From positions 1-64,000 of the forward strand of contig VSPM01000002.1 of the NCBI GenBank assembly GCA_009775365.1: a DNA stretch of 64,000 bases, given 5' to 3'. Below are positions 1 to 8,738 of this stretch, piece by piece. Below the pieces are notes generated by a model. The model was not told where the DNA came from. It made no database searches and worked only from the letters and a program-made list of their open reading frames with translations. Numbering within the stretch: position 1 is the stretch's first letter; every line of letters begins with the position of its first letter. Position numbers and translations under genes: made by a program. The DNA comes from Muribaculaceae bacterium. GTDB taxonomy: Bacteria; Bacteroidota; Bacteroidia; Bacteroidales; Muribaculaceae.

Positions 1-56
1 CCCTGACCGCCCACCCCTTCTACCGCCACCTCCACGCCTACATCCAATCCCTCTAA
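1..56 (+). CDS. 3' end of an unidentified gene (partial)
   Basis: Reading frame 3 is open from the window edge and ends in TAA at 54-56, giving a tail that ends HLHAYIQSL. It would converge on the next gene with a 9-bp gap, which is a normal end-to-end arrangement. A second frame is also open here, so the call is weak and no family can be named. Confidence 0.35.
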   Translation, partial: LTAHPFYRHLHAYIQSL

Positions 57-65
57 TCCCGGTGG

Positions 66-968
66 TTATTTTGGGGGAGGGAGCACATTGCCTACGGGCA
101 GCGGGCCTATCTTGGGGATCTCGGGCGTGGGATTGATGTGCATTCCTCTTTTGCTCTCTATGCCCGACTTGATTACTTCATACACTATTGAGCCTACGTC
201 GATGCCAAGCTCCCGCCCGTTGCTGAACCGGTAGTAGGGAATCACCGTCGGCACAGCCTCCCAGCGGTTACCTATTGTGCTTCTGAATGCCTGCGCGCCG
301 GCTTTCACGCCCCAATGCTCGCTGATTTGCCAGTTGACATACCCGCCGAAGTTAGTGACCGGCACCATCGAATTAATCCCTGTCTGCAAAAAGCCGGGAT
401 TGCTGTAGTAACTCCCGTAAGCCGTGAACGACAGACAATCCATCGCCCTGTATGTCACCGAGCCGCCTACGCCCCAGGCATTTGACATCCCGTTGAAATA
501 GCCTAACTTGATCCCTTCAACCATAGCCGTAAACGTGAAACGCCCAACGTTCTGCACAACCGACAGTCCTCCTCTCTCCATTCCCAATCTTCCGAACATG
601 GCCGACGAGTTGATATGCCCTATGAGGCCCCCGCTGTCCCACATGGCCACAGCTCCTGCCGGACGGCTAAAATAAACCGGCGAATTGTAAACGTTATATT
701 CCATTGGAAGATACTGGTAGCCATCAGGCAAAGGGAAGTTTCCCGGAGAATATCGCTTCACCGGCTCCGGAAGAGCGCCGTCATCGGCCACAGAATCCGG
801 TGGATTCACAAGGTTAATAATGATCGCTGCCGAGTCCGGCTGACTCACAATCCGTTCCCCCAAATCGACACGGCCTCCCCTCTCATGCCTTTCAGCACCG
901 GGTGCTTGCGCCACAACCGCCATAGGCAGCCACAGCAGCGCGAAAGTCAAAATCCGTCTAATATCCAT
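66..968 (-). CDS. Secreted or outer-membrane protein of unknown function
   Basis: This 300-residue protein starts with a clear signal peptide (MDIRRILTFALLWLPMAVVA, cleavage near residue 20). The middle (about 100-260) is rich in Gly, Tyr and alternating hydrophobic residues, such as GRFTFTAMVEGIKLGYF, SVTYRAM and FTAYGSYYS. That pattern suggests an amphipathic beta-strand structure such as a small beta-barrel or beta-sandwich. The C-terminus is Pro-rich and ends LPPPK. I do not recognise a named family. A good promoter lies upstream at 1055-1086, so it is probably transcribed alone. Outer-membrane or surface location is an inference. Confidence 0.75.
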   Translation of the reverse strand: MDIRRILTFALLWLPMAVVAQAPGAERHERGGRVDLGERIVSQPDSAAIIINLVNPPDSVADDGALPEPVKRYSPGNFPLPDGYQYLPMEYNVYNSPVYFSRPAGAVAMWDSGGLIGHINSSAMFGRLGMERGGLSVVQNVGRFTFTAMVEGIKLGYFNGMSNAWGVGGSVTYRAMDCLSFTAYGSYYSNPGFLQTGINSMVPVTNFGGYVNWQISEHWGVKAGAQAFRSTIGNRWEAVPTVIPYYRFSNGRELGIDVGSIVYEVIKSGIESKRGMHINPTPEIPKIGPLPVGNVLPPPK

Positions 969-1054
969 AACCTATTTCTTGTGTTTAAATATCATTTGAG
1001 CCATGTCGCAGGCTCCTCCGCATGAGGCTATCGCAATGAACGCCACTCGGTTCG

Positions 1055-1086
1055 CAAAGATAATAATTATTGTCGAATAATCCCAA
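1055..1086 (-). promoter_or_regulatory. Bacteroidetes-type promoter for the 66-968 gene
   Basis: On the minus strand a -33-like TTG (complement of CAA at 1084-1086) is followed after 21 bp by TATCTTTG (complement of 1055-1062), matching TAnnTTTG. The predicted transcript start is near 1048, giving a leader of roughly 80 nt. Confidence 0.55.
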
Positions 1087-1170
1087 TCTGCGTTGCCGTC
1101 ACATGCGCCAATAATAAAGGAATGACATTTTTAATAAAGTCATGCCTTTTTCACGCCTTTATTTAGTCTG

Positions 1171-2874
1171 TCAAGGCTTGTTAAGGCGGCGAAGAAACGC
1201 CTCGAGCGTCTCCCCTTCAGGCACCCTCAACTTCTGGCTGAGCCTCCACCGGGATTGGCGAACCGACTCGGGCTTTATCATCATCAGCGACGCTATGCGC
1301 TTGCTGTCAAACTCCATAAGCATGTAGCACGCAAGTTTCAAATAGCTGTCGCTCAAATCAGGACACCGCTCCCGGAGCCTGTCTGTGAATCCGGGATTAA
1401 CCACGTCGATCATCTCCAGAAATGTTCCGTTGCTCTCATGTTCCAAAAGATGGCTTTTGATGGTAGACTCCAGTCTCCTGGCATTCCCCTCCTTTATCTC
1501 CCCTTCGCGGCGCATGTCTGAAAGTTCTGTCTTAACCACGTCGAGCATCCTGTCTTTCTCCTCTATGGCCAGCGCCGTGGCAGCCATTTTCTTCTGAGTC
1601 TTCTCCAGTTTGAGTTCATTCTCCATAGCCGCCATTTTCTGGCGCAGATGACGCCTATGTAGCACCAAAGCCGCCACCGCACCACCGGCCAGCAAAACCA
1701 CGGCAATAAAAGCCGTTATCATATTGCGTCGGAACATCTCAGCCTCATATCTCGCATCCCTTGCCCAGATTTCATGAACCGCACTGAGCCGAAGCACCTC
1801 CTGACTTCTTTGTCTCATCCTTGCAGAGTCGGCATATGCCTCATACATAACCAGACATAGCAAAGCGCTGTCAGAATCACCACGCACAGAACACGACAAT
1901 CCTATGCCAAACCATGCAATACCTCTGTGCCCATAGTCTCTAATATATGGCAGATCAACCTTTGTTTTTTCTGCATAATATCGCACAGAATCATATCTCC
2001 CTTGCCTGTAAGAATAATCAACCAACAATGCATGATACAGGCCCCTCAGATATCGATATCTCTCATTATCCTTTATCTCATTATAAGCACGATAAAGATA
2101 CCCCACATCTGAATCTCTCCCCTGGTTTCCATAAATGTTTCGAGAAAGAAGATTATTCATGAAGGTATCTTCCGCTATAGCAGGATGCCCCACTAATGAT
2201 TTCAGTATGCTGTCTCCTTTCTCCTTATCTCCCATATTCGAGAATACACGAGCCACATTAATTTTATTTTTAACACTGACTTTTTTATAACCGATGTCAT
2301 TATTGATTGAATCAGCAAGACGAAAATAATATAACGCCTTTTCATATTCTCCTATATAGTCCATAATATTACCTAAATTTATAGCGGCATAAGCTTCAAA
2401 AGCCTTATCCCCTATCTCATGCGCATATTCAAGGCATTCACTAAAATGCCTGTATTCAGAGCCTCCATCTATCGTGTCGCTTACAATATATAATATCGAG
2501 AGCATTTTAAGATGGTCATAGCGATATTTTATGGAATCATTCAAAAACAATGCTTTCTTAATCAACCTCAGCGACGAGTCTGATTCATGAATACGATCAA
2601 AATAGCGAGAGCGCCAATAGAGAGCGCGAGATTTTTTCAGTTTATAATTGGCATTGTCCGCCTCTGCAAGACTATCCATGCAGTCTACCGATTGGAGAAT
2701 AGAATCAAACAGCGCGAAGTCGTTGAACTGCCATTCGAGCCTGTCGGTAAGCGAGTCAAATTCCGCTCCTGCCTCCGGCCAACGATGCAGGGGAGATTCC
2801 TGCCTGCGGCCACACCCTGCAAACAGGAATGCTGCCACAAAAAAATGTAACACAAATAATGAAAGCAAACGCAT
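1171..2874 (-). CDS. Membrane TPR protein with cytoplasmic coiled coil and LuxR-like HTH
   Basis: The 567-residue protein begins with a signal or lipoprotein-like segment (FAGC, Cys21). Residues 45-370 are helical repeats of TPR type, for example YAAINLGNIMDYIGEYEKAL and a DSALLCLVMYEAYADS segment. A single membrane helix spans about 385-405, a charged coiled coil follows (410-475), and the last 60 residues resemble a LuxR-type winged/HTH unit (YLKLACYMLM, KRIASLMMIKPESVRQSRWRL). The topology is periplasmic TPR sensor, one membrane span, cytoplasmic DNA-binding end. Proteins of this build are common in Bacteroidetes as one-component regulators. Divergent neighbour 3177-5507 is a plausible target (inference). 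The middle of the gene is visibly richer in A/T than its ends. Confidence 0.8.
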   Translation of the reverse strand: MRLLSLFVLHFFVAAFLFAGCGRRQESPLHRWPEAGAEFDSLTDRLEWQFNDFALFDSILQSVDCMDSLAEADNANYKLKKSRALYWRSRYFDRIHESDSSLRLIKKALFLNDSIKYRYDHLKMLSILYIVSDTIDGGSEYRHFSECLEYAHEIGDKAFEAYAAINLGNIMDYIGEYEKALYYFRLADSINNDIGYKKVSVKNKINVARVFSNMGDKEKGDSILKSLVGHPAIAEDTFMNNLLSRNIYGNQGRDSDVGYLYRAYNEIKDNERYRYLRGLYHALLVDYSYRQGRYDSVRYYAEKTKVDLPYIRDYGHRGIAWFGIGLSCSVRGDSDSALLCLVMYEAYADSARMRQRSQEVLRLSAVHEIWARDARYEAEMFRRNMITAFIAVVLLAGGAVAALVLHRRHLRQKMAAMENELKLEKTQKKMAATALAIEEKDRMLDVVKTELSDMRREGEIKEGNARRLESTIKSHLLEHESNGTFLEMIDVVNPGFTDRLRERCPDLSDSYLKLACYMLMEFDSKRIASLMMIKPESVRQSRWRLSQKLRVPEGETLEAFLRRLNKP

Positions 2875-3111
2875 ATTATCAGAATAACCACGTTATATTA
2901 TTACAGACGTTTCATCTGAACACAGCATGGATAAGCCAAACTTTTCATGCTGCTGCCAGTTTCACACTAAGCAACGCGATTCGTCTTGATGCCTTGTTGC
3001 CATACTCACTGCAAGCGATCATATCCACGTCTTTCTTTTGCAAAATTAATATAATTCTACTGATTTAATAGAAAAATCACCCCTTGTAGACGCTCAGTAG
3101 ACGCTAAAAAG

Positions 3112-3143
3112 TTGCATCCGCATCCCAATACTCAATAAATTTG
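3112..3143 (+). promoter_or_regulatory. Promoter for the 3177-5507 gene
   Basis: TTGC (3112-3115), 20 bp, then TAAATTTG (3136-3143) is an exact TAnnTTTG -7 box at the usual spacing. The predicted start near 3150 leaves a leader of about 27 nt. A lone TAATTTTG on the opposite strand (3041-3048) may serve the divergent gene, but no -33 element stands at the right distance. Confidence 0.65.
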
Positions 3144-3176
3144 CCGCTGAATTATTAACCTTTTAAACCCGATGTT

Positions 3177-5507
3177 ATGAAGCAACTCAAACACATCCTC
3201 TCCGCGTTGATGCTGATGACTATGATTTCAGCAATGGCCGGAATCCCACACAAGAAATCACAAACAGATTTCGCGAAACATGGAGAAATCCTATCTAAAG
3301 ACATGGTTTTCGACAAAAGCAAGATGAAGAATTTTCACTTCTCTACCGATGAAATCACCGATAAGATGCAACGTGAAGCCATGCGCGATGAGATACGAAA
3401 AAAAAGCGGCACTACCTCTCAGAAGAACTCACCTCGCAAAACTGACGAAAAACTCTACACCGTGAAATGCGTATTCAAAGGTGAAGACATGCCATATTTC
3501 GCCATATACAATCCTGATTTCTTTGAAGAATCAAGAATGGGGATATGGCTCGAGAGTGGAGAGACAGATACCTATTACTTCAAAGTTCCTGCCGGGACAT
3601 ATGATGTGAATGCTCAATATTTCAGTTATGTTGAAGGGATGCAAGGTTTTGCATACCTTGTTCATGAAGACGTATCGGTAAATGCAGACACAGAGGTGAT
3701 ATTCTCGTATGATGAACTGACTGAGAAAATCATAATAAAACCACTTTTAAAAGATGGACGTGAAGCCCTACTTCCTGTAGGAAAAGATTTAGATGAAGAG
3801 CCATGGTATGAAATAGACTACACTAATGCAACTTCCACATTTCAATATCGCTCATATATTCTGTTTAGAGAAGGATGCGATATGTTGACAAGTGGTATTT
3901 CTGTTGCAGACGTTACATCTGAAGGTGAAGAAACAAAATTTCTTTCCAGCAAATTGTCTGACAAATATCACTATATATTTCAATACTTCATTAATGACAA
4001 TAATGATGAAATTCAAATTTCAACAACAGACATTAGTGGAGCAAAAAGTGACACCATAAACAACTACATAGAAAATTTTATAGAACATGAAGCTCCTAAT
4101 TTTAGTAAAACTCCTCTATATCATGAATTTGGAACAGGAGAATTTAGCACAGCAGTCACTGGATCAATATGGGTTGACAATGTACAACTTGGCGGCGGTG
4201 GAATGTATAAAAAAGGCCTGAATCCTGTCATTTACATGGCAACTCAACCCACTTCGGACGCAATTGATTTAAAAACACCCATCATAATATCAAATATCCA
4301 GGCAGAGAAAACAATCTCATGGGAAGAAGATTATGGAGATGGCGAAATTGTAACAGAATATGAAACAGTTCGAGCGGAAATGATAGCACTACCCGCTTTA
4401 TACAATGGATCAGAATGGGAATATATCAATCAGAACCATTCTGAATGCGGCAACTTCTCATACCAATGTCCTGAAGAAGGTCCTATCGTGGAGTATCCGG
4501 GGGTTCCGGCATATTGCTATTTTGAAGATCAAATCACCCAGCCTATCGGTAACTCATCTCCCATATTGGCACTTATGAATCAAATTAATAAGTACGAAGG
4601 TACAACCATATTTACTTTTAATCCACAGGCGTATATCGGCAGATACGGAGAAGTTCGTAATTGTGACCAATGGAACCTCGAAACAATAGTTAATATAAAT
4701 GGAGTAAAGGTATTTGATAATTTCAATGGAGATAACATCTCTGACTGGTGTTATGATAATTCTACCAATGGGCATGAGAAAGGTATTATCGAGGCTACTT
4801 TCACAAATAGAAATGTGCTTGTGGATGAAACTATCCCCGGATTCAATATAACTTCTATCAAAGTTGACGAACGAAACGAAGACCTCTGTACCCCTACAAC
4901 GCAGATGCTTATTTTCAAGAACACTGACAGAGTTATTACAGATCGTTTCCAAACAGGCGAAGACGGCATAATCGAATTTTCTGCCGGTGATTTTAACTGG
5001 GTTAACACTGGTGGCAATAGGTATTACACTTGCGATGAGGCTGAGGTGAAGGTGGAGTATGCGCCTTACGGTGAGGATGCCTTCCTGCCCCTCGAGGTGG
5101 AGGAGATTCCGGAGAATTACTATATGCCGGGGTTCGGTTACTTCTATCGCGGATCGCTCGCCGATGTGTCGATCCCGTCTTCCAACGGATGGTATGACAT
5201 CCGCTTCACTCTTACAGACAAGGCCGGAAACGAGATGGTTCAGCACATTTCACCCGCTTTCAAGATTGACCAGAATGTGGGCGTGGCCGAGGTGGCTGTA
5301 AACGGAACAAAAGTATGGGCAGCAAACGGCACAGTGTTCGCCGCAGGCTCCGACGTAGCCGCCATGGAGCTATTCACAGCCGACGGCAAGCGCATAGCCA
5401 CCTCCAATGGCAACTCACTATTCGCCAACGGCTACCGAGGCATAGCCATCGTAAAGGCCATCGCCGCTGGCGGCTTCGCATCCACCCACAAAGTAGCAAT
5501 CCGATAA
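3177..5507 (+). CDS. Large secreted protein with T9SS-like C-terminal tail
   Basis: The 776-residue protein has a signal peptide (about residues 1-21, ending ISAMA). A Lys-rich segment follows to about residue 90, then a long beta-rich body. The last 75 residues (from VGVAEVAVNG to HKVAIR) form a small beta-sandwich with the pattern AMELFTADGKRIA...GYRGIAIVKA. This resembles the C-terminal sorting domains of type IX secretion substrates (family knowledge; the assignment is inferred). I do not recognise an enzymatic domain. Roughly codons 200-620 are much richer in A/T than the two ends, which suggests a body of different origin joined to a local signal and tail. A strong hairpin at 5563-5595 ends the unit. 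Confidence 0.8.
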   Translation: MKQLKHILSALMLMTMISAMAGIPHKKSQTDFAKHGEILSKDMVFDKSKMKNFHFSTDEITDKMQREAMRDEIRKKSGTTSQKNSPRKTDEKLYTVKCVFKGEDMPYFAIYNPDFFEESRMGIWLESGETDTYYFKVPAGTYDVNAQYFSYVEGMQGFAYLVHEDVSVNADTEVIFSYDELTEKIIIKPLLKDGREALLPVGKDLDEEPWYEIDYTNATSTFQYRSYILFREGCDMLTSGISVADVTSEGEETKFLSSKLSDKYHYIFQYFINDNNDEIQISTTDISGAKSDTINNYIENFIEHEAPNFSKTPLYHEFGTGEFSTAVTGSIWVDNVQLGGGGMYKKGLNPVIYMATQPTSDAIDLKTPIIISNIQAEKTISWEEDYGDGEIVTEYETVRAEMIALPALYNGSEWEYINQNHSECGNFSYQCPEEGPIVEYPGVPAYCYFEDQITQPIGNSSPILALMNQINKYEGTTIFTFNPQAYIGRYGEVRNCDQWNLETIVNINGVKVFDNFNGDNISDWCYDNSTNGHEKGIIEATFTNRNVLVDETIPGFNITSIKVDERNEDLCTPTTQMLIFKNTDRVITDRFQTGEDGIIEFSAGDFNWVNTGGNRYYTCDEAEVKVEYAPYGEDAFLPLEVEEIPENYYMPGFGYFYRGSLADVSIPSSNGWYDIRFTLTDKAGNEMVQHISPAFKIDQNVGVAEVAVNGTKVWAANGTVFAAGSDVAAMELFTADGKRIATSNGNSLFANGYRGIAIVKAIAAGGFASTHKVAIR

Positions 5508-5562
5508 GAAAAACAAGTAAAAATCAGATAACTCAAATAAAGTAGTAATCAGATAACTCGAA

Positions 5563-5595
5563 TAAGGAGCAGCACGCAAAGTGTGCTGCTCCTTA
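5563..5595 (+). terminator. Hairpin terminator after the 3177-5507 gene
   Basis: A perfect 13-bp inverted repeat (5563-5575 with 5583-5595, loop GCAAAGT) lies 55 bp after the stop codon. No long T run follows, so termination strength is uncertain. Confidence 0.6.
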
Positions 5596-5717
5596 TCGAC
5601 ATTTGGCTTATGTTCAGTTGTGGCGTGCTCAGGGAGCGCGCATTTCATGCTGCATAACACATTATTTCCACGCAATTAACCAAACAATTGAACTATCTTT
5701 GCACAATAATCAAGCAA

Positions 5718-5763
5718 TCATAAAAAATAAGCCCTCGCCCGGAGCAGAACTCCAAGCGAGGGC
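5718..5763 (-). terminator. Rho-independent terminator for the 5787-7603 pair
   Basis: An 8-bp GC-rich stem (GCCCTCGC at 5731-5738 with GCGAGGGC at 5756-5763) lies just past the minus-strand stop at 5787. On that strand it is followed by TTATTTTTTATG, a proper U-rich tail. Confidence 0.75.
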
Positions 5764-5786
5764 CTGTTTATGAATTATATATAACT

Positions 5787-7112
5787 TTATTTAAGTTCAA
5801 CCATCTTGGGAGTGGGCAACTTCGGAATAACGCCATTCTGAATGAATTCAGCCTTCTTCGGAGAAATGCGAGGCACTACGCCCTTGAATGCCGGAGCAGA
5901 GGCAGACTCATAGCCTTCACATTCGTCGGGAGTTGTGAAACGAAACTCGTTCACCTTGCCCCATTCGCCATTGATGTTCTTGGCAGCAGCTATAGCCACA
6001 CACTCTGTAGAGGGATTGATCTGGTATTCAGCCTCAATCGGATCGTAGAAGAACCAATTTACCGTAGGCATCGAAGGATCGCTGCAGAGATAAGCCTTGT
6101 ATTCTTCGGGATTTTCGTCATATGTAGCGGCGTCATACACTCCGAAACGATAGCAGCTTGACTGATCGTTGGGGTCGAACTGTATGCACTGAGTCGGAAG
6201 CATCTCGTCATCCCAGTCCTGAAGCTCATATGAGCTGAGGTCTATTTCCACATAAGCCTCGCCGGGACCGCCCAAGCTAAGTGTTGAAACTTCAACCACC
6301 TTATAAGGAGCGAAATTGCCGTTGGCGTCAGTCATGGCGATAAACACCTCAAACTCTGTATTCGGAGCCATGTCTTTCCATGTATTATCCGTCGGACCCT
6401 TGCGCTCTATGCCCCATTGCTGAATCATCTGGTTGAAGTTGGCAAAGCCGAACATCGGGCCGAACATCTCATACTGGCTCTGCATTACCCCTTTTTCTCC
6501 GGCCACACACCAGTAAGACTGCACATCGTCGTTAGGAGTGAAAGAGATTGTGAAAGAGTCGAGCCGAGTGTCTACCACCTCTGCCTCCACCTGGGGATTG
6601 CCGACAATCACGGGAGCGGGTGTAGAGAAATCGCATCTGAACACACCGGCTTCAACACCATAATTATCAAAACCCACTGTCATGATTGCATAATCGCTAT
6701 CAGCTTGGAGCGTAATGCCGGAGAGGAGACCGTTGTCGAAATCCTCATATAGCACAGGCACCATAGACGACGGCATAGAGTTGATATAACTGATAGCGCT
6801 CAAATCATTGGGCATCTGATTGGCGATTGTCTGAGAGATAACAGCCAGTTTATAATACTGGCAGTCAGGAGTGCGCTTCACTGTCAGTCTGAGTGAATCG
6901 GTTGCAACCTCGTTCACCTCTACCTTGGCAAGCACCTCGCCGTCAACTCTTGCAAAGTTAATTGCGTCAAGATGGTCAATTACGAAGCCCTTGTAGTTGC
7001 CGTTTGCATTGGTCACAAGGATACGGTTAGGAGCCTCCCCGATGGACTCAGTCTGCGCAAAAGCGGCTGTGGCAGTCAGCAAGGAAGCAAGAAGTATCTG
7101 GTATTTTTTCAT
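5787..7112 (-). CDS. Secreted beta-rich protein, second gene of an overlapping pair
   Basis: The 441-residue protein carries a signal peptide (MKKYQILLASLLTATAAFAQ). Next comes a short module (NRILVTNANGNYKGFVIDHLDAINFA) that resembles leading segments of other Bacteroidales secreted proteins. After that lie about 330 residues with repeated Fn3-like strand patterns such as DSFTISFTPNDDVQSYWCVAG and NTEFEVFIAMTDANGNFAPYKVVEV. No catalytic motif is seen. Its ATG (7110-7112) overlaps the TGA of the upstream gene by 4 bp, so translation is probably coupled and the two products may work together. A terminator follows at 5718-5763. The exact function is unknown. Confidence 0.8.
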   Translation of the reverse strand: MKKYQILLASLLTATAAFAQTESIGEAPNRILVTNANGNYKGFVIDHLDAINFARVDGEVLAKVEVNEVATDSLRLTVKRTPDCQYYKLAVISQTIANQMPNDLSAISYINSMPSSMVPVLYEDFDNGLLSGITLQADSDYAIMTVGFDNYGVEAGVFRCDFSTPAPVIVGNPQVEAEVVDTRLDSFTISFTPNDDVQSYWCVAGEKGVMQSQYEMFGPMFGFANFNQMIQQWGIERKGPTDNTWKDMAPNTEFEVFIAMTDANGNFAPYKVVEVSTLSLGGPGEAYVEIDLSSYELQDWDDEMLPTQCIQFDPNDQSSCYRFGVYDAATYDENPEEYKAYLCSDPSMPTVNWFFYDPIEAEYQINPSTECVAIAAAKNINGEWGKVNEFRFTTPDECEGYESASAPAFKGVVPRISPKKAEFIQNGVIPKLPTPKMVELK

Positions 7113-7603
7113 TTCTTGATGAATTTAAGAGTGGTTTTGTTTACTGTTACGAAATAGAGGCCGGGAGCAAGCGAGCCCACAGGCACAGCCTCCCCGTTCC
7201 ATTCTGCGATTTCTGCTCTCACGGCACCTTTAAGGTCTGTCACCACCAAGGCGACAGGGTCGCCGGTGAATCCTTCGAGTTCGAGGGTTTCTTCCACAGG
7301 ATTTCTGCGCAAGCGCAACGCTGAATCCGCGATTGTAGATCCCACTCCGGTGATTTTGTGGTAACGGAACGTCAGATTGTTGATGTCGACATATCCGAAT
7401 ACCCCTGTCAATGTCTCACCATTGTAGACATCCACGCCCTCCGATGTGAAGCGGATCTTGCTGTCGAGGTTAACGCTCACTGTCGAAACGGGCTCGCCGT
7501 CGGCATTGTTACCTACAATCTGCAGCTCCACTTCCTCTCCAAAGGCTTGTCCCGCCAACATGAGGAATGCTCCCGCGGCGAGAAGTCTTGTTGATTGTTT
7601 CAT
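7109..7603 (-). CDS. Small secreted protein ending in a T9SS-type sorting domain
   Basis: This 164-residue protein has a signal peptide (to about residue 22, QAFG). Its last 70 residues have the classic sorting-domain pattern: LRRNPVEETLELEG, then VALVVTDLKGAVRAE, then VGSLAPGLYFVTVN and KFIKK. The module between them (residues 25-95) is short, so most of the mature protein is the tail domain. It is first in a two-gene unit, overlapping the 441-residue gene by ATGA, and has its own strong promoter at 7667-7698. Family knowledge suggests export through the type IX system; the cargo role is unknown. Confidence 0.8.
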   Translation of the reverse strand: MKQSTRLLAAGAFLMLAGQAFGEEVELQIVGNNADGEPVSTVSVNLDSKIRFTSEGVDVYNGETLTGVFGYVDINNLTFRYHKITGVGSTIADSALRLRRNPVEETLELEGFTGDPVALVVTDLKGAVRAEIAEWNGEAVPVGSLAPGLYFVTVNKTTLKFIKK

Positions 7604-7666
7604 TGGAATTGGTATTAATTAGAAATTCTCAATCCGGCAAAAGCACATGAATGCCGAATTATTTCA

Positions 7667-7698
7667 CAAATATACGTATTAATTTGTAATTGGGCAAA
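7667..7698 (-). promoter_or_regulatory. Promoter for the 7109-7603 / 5787-7112 pair
   Basis: On the minus strand TTTG (7698-7695), 20 bp, TATATTTG (7674-7667) is a full match to the Bacteroidetes consensus. The leader is about 57 nt. Confidence 0.7.
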
Positions 7699-7991
7699 CA
7701 AAAAGCTAAAAACGACAACGAATAATCCTTTCCGACATATAATTAAGACTTTTTGAACATTCGCGCCACGGAATAGAGACATTACAGATAGCTACAAAAT
7801 CTCATATTATTACATTTTGTCAACCATTTAACCAGAATTAGCAAATTATCCCGCCGTGAAAAATATTTTTATTTACATTTTAAACAATAACGAAAGAATA
7901 TTTGTTATAATTAAATAACTCTTTTTTTGTTTCATTGTATTTCCTTTCCGTATTCCACATTCAGGAGAGGATTTAACCTAAAACTGATTCT
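7699..7991. other. A/T-rich intergenic region upstream of lutA
   Basis: The stretch between the minus-strand promoter and the lutA ATG is very A/T-rich. It should hold the lutABC promoter, but no exact TAnnTTTG box on the plus strand was found; AATATTTG at 7897-7904 is a one-base variant. A small inverted repeat, GTTAT-6-ATAAC (7904-7919), overlaps that variant box and could be an operator. Confidence 0.35.
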
Positions 7992-8738
7992 ATGAAAGTA
8001 GGCTTATTCATACCATGTTATGTAGATGCCGTGTTTCCCGACGCGGCACTTGCCACATACAAGCTCTTGCGACATCTCGGAGTGGACGTGACATATCCGA
8101 CAGGCCAGACCTGCTGCGGCCAACCTATGGCAAATGCAGGTTTCGAGCAGGAGGCAGAGCCTCTCGCCCGCAAATATCGCGACATGTTCGCCGGCTTCGA
8201 TTATGTAGTGGCCCCGTCGGTGTCGTGCACTGCCTTTATTCGGCTTCAATACCCCCACCTGTTAGGAGAGAATAAGCACGAATGCAAAATTGCCGCCAAC
8301 ACAATGGATGTGGTGGAATTTATTCACGATGTGCTGAGACCTGACAAACCTCTCGGCAGATTCCCCCACAAAGTGAGCCTCCATAATTCATGCCACGGGG
8401 TCAGGGAGCTCCACCTGTCGTCGCCCTCAGAAAATGTGGAGCCGAAATATAATAAGATCAAAGACCTCCTGAGCCTCGTGGAGGGCATAGAGGTGGTGGA
8501 GCCGGAGCGCCCTGACGAGTGCTGCGGTTTCGGCGGAATGTTCAGCATCGAGGAGACCGCCGTGAGCCTGCAGATGGGGCAGGCCAAGCTCGACCGCCAC
8601 AAGGCCACAGGCGCGGAATATATCACCGGCGCCGACTGCTCCTGCCTCATGCACATGGCCGGAGTGGCCGCAAAGGAGGGGACCGACGGAGGGATAAAGT
8701 TCAAACATGTAGTTGAAATATTAGCGGCAGGATTATGA
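7992..8738 (+). CDS. lutA: L-lactate utilization protein LutA (CCG-domain Fe-S protein)
   Basis: The 248-residue protein has the two cysteine-rich CCG motifs of the LutA/YkgE family: TCCGQP (about residue 41) and ECCGFGG (about 177). Single CxxH/C partners also occur (PCY near the N-terminus, HNSCHG, ADCSC). LutA works with LutB and LutC to oxidise L-lactate to pyruvate in the cytoplasm. The stop overlaps the lutB ATG by 4 bp (ATGA at 8735-8738), so the set is translationally coupled. Order lutA-lutB-lutC-permease makes the assignment secure. Confidence 0.95.
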   Translation: MKVGLFIPCYVDAVFPDAALATYKLLRHLGVDVTYPTGQTCCGQPMANAGFEQEAEPLARKYRDMFAGFDYVVAPSVSCTAFIRLQYPHLLGENKHECKIAANTMDVVEFIHDVLRPDKPLGRFPHKVSLHNSCHGVRELHLSSPSENVEPKYNKIKDLLSLVEGIEVVEPERPDECCGFGGMFSIEETAVSLQMGQAKLDRHKATGAEYITGADCSCLMHMAGVAAKEGTDGGIKFKHVVEILAAGL

